Below, in pieces: positions 56,797 through 64,000 of a stretch of DNA of 64,000 bases. This stretch comes from Methanobacterium sp. PtaU1.Bin097 (lineage in GTDB: Archaea; Methanobacteriota; Methanobacteria; Methanobacteriales; Methanobacteriaceae), in assembly GCA_002067325.1 (NCBI GenBank), contig MVQY01000037.1, forward strand, positions 6,815 through 70,814, read 5' to 3'. Within the stretch, counting starts at the first letter, position 1. Every line of letters starts with the position of its first letter. A model generated the notes under the pieces. The model was not told where the DNA came from. It did no database searches and worked only from the letters and a program-made list of their open reading frames with translations. A program made the translations under genes and the position numbers.

Positions 56797-58575
56797 ATGT
56801 GTGGTATCGTAGGATGCGTACTTAAGGATGATGAAGCCGCACCAGTACTTCTAGAGTGTGTAGGAAAATTAGAATATAGAGGCTATGATTCGGTGGGTAT
56901 AGCCACCTCGGACAGTGATATTAAAATCATAAAGGATCAAGGTAAAATAGATAAATACAAGGAAAACCTGGATTTAAAAGAGCTACCCGGCAAATCAGGC
57001 ATTGCCCATGTGAGATGGGCCACCCATGGCAGTCCCACTAAGGAAAACGCACACCCCCACACAGATTGTAAAAACAGGATAGCCGTGGTTCATAACGGGA
57101 TCATTGAAAATTTTAAGGAATTAAAGACAGAGCTTCTAAACTCAGGCCATAAATTTAAATCTGAAACTGATACTGAGATTATACCCCACTTAATTGAGGA
57201 ATATATGGATGAGGGACAGGATCTGGAGGGAGCCATCCGTTCAACCACCCGGAGATTAATTGGTTCCTATGCCCTGGCAGTCATGTCCACAGATGAAACA
57301 GGCAAGATAATTGGTGTTAGGAAAGAAAGCCCACTCATCGTGGGGTTAGGAGAAGATGAATATTTCTTAGCATCTGATGTTCCTGCAGTCTTAAACCACA
57401 CCAATCAGGTGATCTACCTTGATAACAGGGAAATGGCAATTCTGGATGGTAATGATGTCATCATTAAAAATTTAGATGGAGATATAATATCTAAGGAAGT
57501 CCACACCATTGAATGGACACCGGATATGGCTGAAAAAACAGGATATAATCATTTCATGCTTAAAGAGATACATGAACAGCCAGATGCGGTGAAAAACACC
57601 CTCATGGAAGAAAAAGAAATTAGAAACGTGATAGAGAAGTTCCCCAAATTCAGCAAGATATGCTTCGTGGCCTGCGGAACATCATATCATGCTTCTCTGG
57701 TTGGTAAATACCTCTTTGAAACACTGGTAGGCATACCTACAGATGTGATACTGGCATCGGAGTTTGAATATACATCGGGAGCTTTAGATAAGGATACGCT
57801 GGTAATATTCATCTCCCAATCAGGTGAGACGGCCGATACCCTCAAGGCCCTGAAGATTGCCAATCGTAAATCACATACCCTGGCCATAGTAAATGTGGTG
57901 GGAAGCACCGCTACCAGAGAGGCTGAACATGTAATATTCACTAGAGCAGGGCCTGAAATAGGCGTAGCTGCTACTAAAACCTATATTAGCCAGTTAACTG
58001 CCATCTATCTCATGGCCATACTGATGAGCGGTAAAGAAGAGCTTCTCCAAACACTGGAAAAGATGCCGGATTATATGGAGGAAGCCTTAAAGAGTGAGGA
58101 ACAGATAAAGGAAATTGCTGGGAAGTACAAGGACACCACTGATTTCTTCTTCATTGGCAGGGGCTTCTCGTACCCTACTGCCATGGAAGGGGCTCTTAAA
58201 CTAAAAGAAATTACTTACATCCACGGTGAGGGGTACGCTGCCGGAGAACTAAAACATGGGCCCCTGGCCCTGATAGATGAGGAGGTACCGGTAGTTGCAG
58301 TTACACCTCCTGGCAGTAGTCATGATAAGACCTTAAGCAACGTGGAAGAAGTTAAAGCCAGGTTTGCCCATGTGATAGCACTGGGTTCCCATGATGATGA
58401 TGTTTTAAAGTCGGATTCTGATGAGTTTATTGGCTTTCCAGATGAGATCAATGAGATGTTTTCTCCCCTTCCATACGTGATTCCGATGCAGCTTCTATCC
58501 TATTATATCAGTGTGGAAAGAGGTTTCGATCCAGATAAACCAAAAAACCTGGCTAAATGCGTTACTGTAGAATAA
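56797..58575 (+). CDS. glmS: Glutamine:fructose-6-phosphate aminotransferase (isomerizing)
   Basis: Makes glucosamine 6-phosphate for envelope sugars. 592 residues from ATG 56797, which puts the nucleophile at Cys2 (MCGIVGC); a frame 7 codons longer is rejected since Cys must follow the removed Met. [18 protein letters not shown] and HNGIIENF in the glutaminase domain; two SIS domains follow ([16 protein letters not shown] and [21 protein letters not shown]). Ends AKCVTVE. GGTGA is upstream. Confidence 0.96.
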   Translation: MCGIVGCVLKDDEAAPVLLECVGKLEYRGYDSVGIATSDSDIKIIKDQGKIDKYKENLDLKELPGKSGIAHVRWATHGSPTKENAHPHTDCKNRIAVVHNGIIENFKELKTELLNSGHKFKSETDTEIIPHLIEEYMDEGQDLEGAIRSTTRRLIGSYALAVMSTDETGKIIGVRKESPLIVGLGEDEYFLASDVPAVLNHTNQVIYLDNREMAILDGNDVIIKNLDGDIISKEVHTIEWTPDMAEKTGYNHFMLKEIHEQPDAVKNTLMEEKEIRNVIEKFPKFSKICFVACGTSYHASLVGKYLFETLVGIPTDVILASEFEYTSGALDKDTLVIFISQSGETADTLKALKIANRKSHTLAIVNVVGSTATREAEHVIFTRAGPEIGVAATKTYISQLTAIYLMAILMSGKEELLQTLEKMPDYMEEALKSEEQIKEIAGKYKDTTDFFFIGRGFSYPTAMEGALKLKEITYIHGEGYAAGELKHGPLALIDEEVPVVAVTPPGSSHDKTLSNVEEVKARFAHVIALGSHDDDVLKSDSDEFIGFPDEINEMFSPLPYVIPMQLLSYYISVERGFDPDKPKNLAKCVTVE

Positions 58576-58692
58576 TCAGGCAGTTTCAAAAGGGGTTCAA
58601 ACTCAACTATGGAAATTATAATAACCTAGAATATTATAATAGACATATAATTTACTAAAGTTTACAGGATATTCAATGAATGGTGATAAACT

Positions 58693-58968
58693 ATGAATCC
58701 TAAAAAAAGCGGGACAATCTTCATCGTGCTCATGATAGCCTTCGTTGCATTTGGAAGTGGATCCATTGCCGATGCTCTGAATTTAGATGGAGATGCCATA
58801 GTGAACTTAATTCCAGATAACTTCACCTCAATAAACCAGCAACAGATAACCCAGATTGATGATCCCTCATTTAAACCAGTACCGTTAACCACTCATGTTG
58901 TGGAAAACAACACCAACAGCACACCCCATAATAATTCTACCAATGGGACCAATCAAATTACAGGATAA
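58693..58968 (+). CDS. Small secreted or membrane-anchored protein, unknown
   Basis: A 91-residue protein: positively charged start MNPKKSG, one hydrophobic helix (TIFIVLMIAFVAFGSGS), then a polar Asn/Thr-rich tail with several N-x-S/T sites (NFT, NNT, NST, NGT) that could be glycosylated outside the cell. GGTGAT precedes ATG. No family recognised. Confidence 0.65.
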   Translation: MNPKKSGTIFIVLMIAFVAFGSGSIADALNLDGDAIVNLIPDNFTSINQQQITQIDDPSFKPVPLTTHVVENNTNSTPHNNSTNGTNQITG

Positions 58969-59134
58969 TAAAAATAGGATACTTTTTTAGAATATTTTTA
59001 TTAGGATAGGTAGGTCTATTTACAGAATTTAATGGAATAATCTGATATTTAACAATTTTATAAAAGAAATTAATCATTAAAAATTAAAAAAATTAACCAT
59101 TTAATTAATCATTTAAAATATAAACAGTGATTCG

Positions 59135-59710
59135 ATGGCAGAGGATAATAAAATTGGTGAGAAAATTCGCCAGGTAAGAGAACGTAAGGAGATGTCAGTA
59201 GAGGAACTGGCAAAGGCCAGTGGAAACAGTGTGGAACTTATAGAAAGCCTGGAAGACGGGTCATATATCCCCTCCATGACCCCCTTATTCAAGATAGCAA
59301 GGGCATTAGGGGTGCGCCTGGGAACTTTTCTGGATGACATGCCCCAAACCGGACCTTTCCTGGTGAAGTCAGGACAGTCGGAGGAGGTAATTCACTTCAC
59401 AGGGAGCATCAGCAACCTGGAAGAAAGTACCCTTGATCTTTATTCCCTGGCATATGGGAAGGGCGACAGACATATGGAGCCCTTCATAGTGGATCTACAT
59501 CCAAAAAGTGCCGATAAATACGAGTTATCATCCCATGAAGGTGAAGAATTTATTTACGTCATGGGCGGCGAGATAGAACTTTGCTACGGCCAGGAAAAGT
59601 ATGTGTTAGGTACGGGGGACAGCATATACTACGATTCAGTTATACCACACGATCTACACGCCTACCAGAAGGACGCCAGAATACTGGCAGTGGTCTACGC
59701 ACCATTATGA
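59135..59710 (+). CDS. XRE-family HTH regulator with cupin domain
   Basis: A 191-residue regulator: N-terminal XRE HTH ([35 protein letters not shown]) and a C-terminal cupin ([39 protein letters not shown]) for a small ligand. It leads a run with the thioesterase and acyl-CoA ligase genes (49 and 104 bp gaps), the usual arrangement for an HTH-cupin controlling an acyl-CoA module. Confidence 0.88.
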   Translation: MAEDNKIGEKIRQVRERKEMSVEELAKASGNSVELIESLEDGSYIPSMTPLFKIARALGVRLGTFLDDMPQTGPFLVKSGQSEEVIHFTGSISNLEESTLDLYSLAYGKGDRHMEPFIVDLHPKSADKYELSSHEGEEFIYVMGGEIELCYGQEKYVLGTGDSIYYDSVIPHDLHAYQKDARILAVVYAPL

Positions 59711-59759
59711 TCATAAAAGAAAGATTTCATGGATTAAACTATAATTAAAGAGGAATAAA

Positions 59760-60188
59760 ATGTTCACCATAAAGGTTACACCCCGATTTGGAGATGCCGA
59801 TGGCCTGCGCCACATCAACAACATAGCACTGGTAGAATGGTTTGAAGTAGGTAGAAATCCAATATTCCGTATATTTACTCCAGATCTGGATTTAAGCTAT
59901 GAGAAATGGAGACTGATACTGGTAAGAACAGAATTTGATTACATAGGCCAGATGTACTACGGTGAAGATGTGGAGATCAGAAGCTACATAACCAAGATCG
60001 GCAACACCTCATTCACCATCGGACACGAGGCCTGGCAACACGACGAGCTAAAAGCACGTGGAAAGGCAGTACTCGTCCATTACGACTTCATCGAAGGGAA
60101 ATCAAAACCAATATCAGATTCCATCCGTAAATCCCTGGAAAAACATTTAGTTAAAGAGGATGAGCTGACCGGCGCCCCTGAAAATTAA
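59760..60188 (+). CDS. Hot-dog acyl-CoA thioesterase (4HBT/YbgC type)
   Basis: A 142-residue single hot-dog domain with the catalytic-type motif RFGDADGLRHINN, in which the Asp is the nucleophile/base position, and EWFEVGRNPIF. Probably hydrolyses an acyl- or aryl-CoA made by the ligase downstream. AGAGGAATAAA precedes ATG. Confidence 0.85.
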   Translation: MFTIKVTPRFGDADGLRHINNIALVEWFEVGRNPIFRIFTPDLDLSYEKWRLILVRTEFDYIGQMYYGEDVEIRSYITKIGNTSFTIGHEAWQHDELKARGKAVLVHYDFIEGKSKPISDSIRKSLEKHLVKEDELTGAPEN

Positions 60189-60292
60189 ATAATAAGAACT
60201 TAAAGATGATAAGAACCCTGGAGATAACAACAGATTACTCACTTAATAAAAGAGATTTAAAAACAGGTAAAAAGAGATAGAAGGTTTTAAAA

Positions 60293-61951
<1,659 letters not shown>

Positions 61952-61959
61952 GTTATCAA

Positions 61960-62289
61960 CTAGTTCAACACCATTAAAATTTTACTTAAATCTTCATATC
62001 TTTCGTCTCGAAAATCTTCTTTAAGTCTTTGAGCAACTTTTCGTCCTAATTTATTTAATCTGTAATTTTTATTTCTATAGATCCCTACTAATCGGTGTTT
62101 ACTTATCAATCTTTTTAAACTTTTATCCACGTTTTTTCCGTAATTATCTGGCAATCGATTTTTAATTGTTTCTAATCTGATATTTTTATTTTCAGAAATA
62201 GATTCTTTGCCTAAAAAAAGCATTACTCTCTGTTCATATTTATCTAGTTCAGATATAATTTTATCAATATCAGAGGTGTTTTTAGGCAT
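61960..62289 (-). CDS. Winged-helix-like protein, AT-rich, unknown
   Basis: A 109-residue Lys-rich protein with a helical/winged-helix pattern (RLETIKNRLPDNYGKNVDKSLKRLISKHRLVGIYRNKNYRLNKLGRKVAQRL). The codon use is much more A/T-rich than upstream genes (many AAA, ATT, TTA). It ends 8 bp from the convergent ligase gene. Likely DNA binding; no family recognised. Probably acquired. Confidence 0.6.
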   Translation of the reverse strand: MPKNTSDIDKIISELDKYEQRVMLFLGKESISENKNIRLETIKNRLPDNYGKNVDKSLKRLISKHRLVGIYRNKNYRLNKLGRKVAQRLKEDFRDERYEDLSKILMVLN

Positions 62290-62375
62290 AGTTAATAATT
62301 AAAATTTTATTAATATAAAGTTAATTTTTTTTAATACTATTTTGTAAATATTTTCTATAATGGAAAAAAAGTACA

Positions 62376-62383
62376 TTTATATA
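62376..62383 (+). promoter_or_regulatory. Probable TATA box of the HTH/DUF3467 operon
   Basis: TTTATATA preceded by an A-run (AAAAAAAGTACA), 66 bp upstream of the TTG start at 62442. This is a good archaeal BRE/TATA match. Confidence 0.5.
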
Positions 62384-62441
62384 CGCCAATATATATATAT
62401 TATGTAGTGGTAGATGAATAAAAGTAAATGGAGGAAGTCAC

Positions 62442-62885
62442 TTGACACATATATTAAAGGATATATTCGGCGATACTAAGCGAATAAGAGTATTAGAAGA
62501 ACTTATTGAGAATTGGGGGCAATTTATATCCATTGATGAAATAGCTAGAATTGCACAAACTTCTAAAAAGACCGCTTACAAGCATATAAATGAATTAAAA
62601 GCAATAGATATTTTGGTGGTTGATGAAGGCAAACCAAAAAGATTTAAACTGAAGGAAGATGATAAAAGGGCATTGTCCTTAGCAATACTTGAAAGTGAAG
62701 AATATATACGGAAATCTGATAGCTCAATTAAAGAAATAGAGAAAAAAGAAATGGTAAAAAAATTCCATAATAAACCTTTTTTTACACGTTCTAATTCGCA
62801 TCAAATAACAACAGTAGTAAAGGATACGGGATCAATGACAGCAGAATATCAACTAATTGGGGCTGAATCTAATGGAAAAAGATAA
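62442..62885 (+). CDS. HTH domain protein (winged helix), accessory
   Basis: A 147-residue protein; N-terminal winged helix FGDTKRIRVLEELIENW...SIDEIARIAQTSKKTAYKHINELKAIDIL, then Lys/Glu-rich region and a Thr/Ser-rich tail. TTG start with GGAGG 7 nt upstream. Overlaps the DUF3467 gene by 14 nt. AT-rich codons suggest transfer. It may be the repressor or antitoxin-like partner of the second gene. Confidence 0.7.
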   Translation: MTHILKDIFGDTKRIRVLEELIENWGQFISIDEIARIAQTSKKTAYKHINELKAIDILVVDEGKPKRFKLKEDDKRALSLAILESEEYIRKSDSSIKEIEKKEMVKKFHNKPFFTRSNSHQITTVVKDTGSMTAEYQLIGAESNGKR

Positions 62886-63204
62886 AAAAAAAGAAAAAAT
62901 TGATTTGGATATTCCAATCGTAGTTCCATCGAATATACCCAAAATTTATTGTACTGGAGCATACGGAAAATATGGTTCTTACGATTTCAGACTGTTGTTA
63001 TATTCAGAAGAACCCTTACAACAAGATAAAATTATAAATCCAAATGAATTAGATGTCGTAAGAGAAGTTTTGGCTCAAATAATTTTATCTCCCTTAGCTG
63101 CTAAACAAACAGCCGAATGGTTAATAAAAAATGTTCAGAAATTTGAAGAAGAAAATGGTATCATACCAGAGCCATCAAAATCTAAGAATAGAAAAATAAT
63201 TTGA
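62872..63204 (+). CDS. DUF3467-like protein, accessory
   Basis: A 110-residue protein from ATG 62872: charged Lys-rich start, VVPSNIPKIYCTGAYGKYGSYDFRLLLYSEEP, then REVLAQIILSPLAAKQTAEWLIKNVQKFEEENGII. The pattern of a small beta region followed by sPlaAKqt...L..n...fE fits DUF3467, a family of unknown role found in both bacteria and archaea. Start lies inside the upstream gene, so translation is coupled. Confidence 0.62.
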   Translation: MEKDKKKEKIDLDIPIVVPSNIPKIYCTGAYGKYGSYDFRLLLYSEEPLQQDKIINPNELDVVREVLAQIILSPLAAKQTAEWLIKNVQKFEEENGIIPEPSKSKNRKII

Positions 63205-63264
63205 TTAATTTTTTCAATATTTCTAATTAGTCTAATAATTTTTTAAACAAGGAATTAAATTTAT

Positions 63265-64000
63265 GATAATTTTACGCAGAAACAAGAAGATCCTGGAACT
63301 ATATCCCATAGGCAGTTCTAAAGGCGCGGTGAACCAGCGTAGAAAACCTATTTTTTATGGTTACCTCAAAATCAAAGCCACAGGAGACCAGATCAGACCA
63401 TACAAATTCACAGTGAAGAAGGATGAAAAAGAAAACCTTCTTCCACCCAGTGAAGCTATAAAAATTTTAAGGAAACAGCAGGTGTTCCTGGTGGGCGATG
63501 ACCCGGAAACAGAGGAAATGCTGGACTCACTGAATATCAGCTACCGTAAAACCAGGATCTGCAGGCACTGCACCTTTGAAGGCTACATCACATTAATTAA
63601 AAGGGATAGGTCCTACCTCTTCCATAACGAATATATCTGCCGTATCTGCGCTGAAGAGGAGATTAAAAGGGAACTTGAAAGCAGAGGATTTGATTTAAGC
63701 ACCTTCAAAAACTTTAAAAAGTTACTAGAGCGAACCGGTAACCTGGAAGAGGTCTTGAAGATCTTCAACCCCCACTTCAACCCCATCAAGAACCCGGAAC
63801 TAACCCTATTCGATAGGATAACCACCACAGATAAACACAACCTGCCGGAAGCTAAAGTCAAAAAACTGAAAATAGATCCCCGATTCAGGGAGATACTAAG
63901 TAAACAGGCCGAAAAACTGTTACCAGTGCAGATTTTATCCCTGAAGGCTGGACTTTTAAAGGGGGAAAGCCAGTTGGTGGTGGCGGCTACTGCCAGTGGT
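63265..64000 (+). CDS. DUF5814-type DEAD/DEAH helicase, 5' part (runs off window)
   Basis: Partial: 245 codons from ATG 63265 (AAGGA upstream) to the window end. N-terminal region MIILRRNKKILELYPIGSSKG, then a zinc-ribbon-like CRHC...CRIC pair near residues 98-130, then LLPVQILSLKAGLLKGESQLVVAATASG, which is the Q-motif and start of Walker A of a superfamily 2 helicase. Resembles archaeal DUF5814-helicase fusions. The rest is outside the window. Confidence 0.83.

Overview
The window comes from a methanogenic archaeon of the order Methanobacteriales, most likely a mesophilic Methanobacterium-type organism. The evidence is gene content: mch, the methanogenesis-marker gene mtxX, DUF1890/DUF1894, the HypA/HypB/HypE hydrogenase maturation genes, archaeal-type ribC, metE and thyA, a proteasome/exosome/RNase P supercluster, and a family-B DNA polymerase whose C-terminal part is a separate gene next to rps8e. 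That polymerase split is typical of Methanobacteriales. Ribosome-binding sites are of the GGTGAT/GGAGGT type, and TTG and GTG starts are common.

Layout. 1-12 kb: TrkA-like K+ regulator, cbiP, membrane-bound Lon protease, DEAD-box helicase, small Cys-rich and Gly-rich membrane proteins, prs, a DUF308 protein, hypA-hypB and a DUF354 protein. A tRNA-Ala(GGC) lies near 12.2 kb. 12.3-20.4 kb: GNAT, a polytopic membrane protein, DUF1890-DUF1894, metE-thyA, mch, ribC, a Cys-less CMD protein and a MATE transporter. 20.6-28.9 kb is the archaeal information-processing supercluster: L15e, DUF54 RNA-binding protein, Rpp30, Pop5, PsmA, SBDS, Rrp4, Rrp41, Rrp42, L37Ae, RpoP, Brix, Pcc1, prefoldin beta and DUF3194. 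29-37.5 kb: HisA/F-like and PfkB proteins, a sortase, an AAA ATPase, a HAD phosphatase, polB2-rps8e, hypE and an RDD protein.

37.5-39.6 kb is an accessory patch. Three decayed C-terminal fragments of transposases surround a Roadblock/LC7 - V4R gene pair with a long leader rich in symmetric repeats. 39.6-60 kb returns to core metabolism: corrin and heme synthesis (cbiC, hemL, hemD, cobA), mtxX, cis-prenyltransferase, TatD, CapA, the riboflavin/F420 pathway reductase, pantoate kinase, a RecJ-like DHH nuclease, srp19, purQ-purS-purC and glmS. Among these is a protein resembling low-molecular-weight tyrosine phosphatase whose catalytic Cys position is Asp. 59-62 kb: an HTH-cupin regulator, thioesterase and acyl-CoA ligase module. 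62.0-63.2 kb: a visibly AT-rich insert of a winged-helix protein and an overlapping HTH/DUF3467 pair, followed by the start of a DUF5814-type helicase that runs off the window.

The least expected pattern is non-coding. Many genes are followed, from the last codons or stop onward, by two to six degenerate tandem copies of a 21-48 bp unit, very often about 22 bp. These look like partial duplications of gene 3' ends that multiply AT-rich termination tracts. No CRISPR array, rRNA, intact insertion sequence or prophage was seen.
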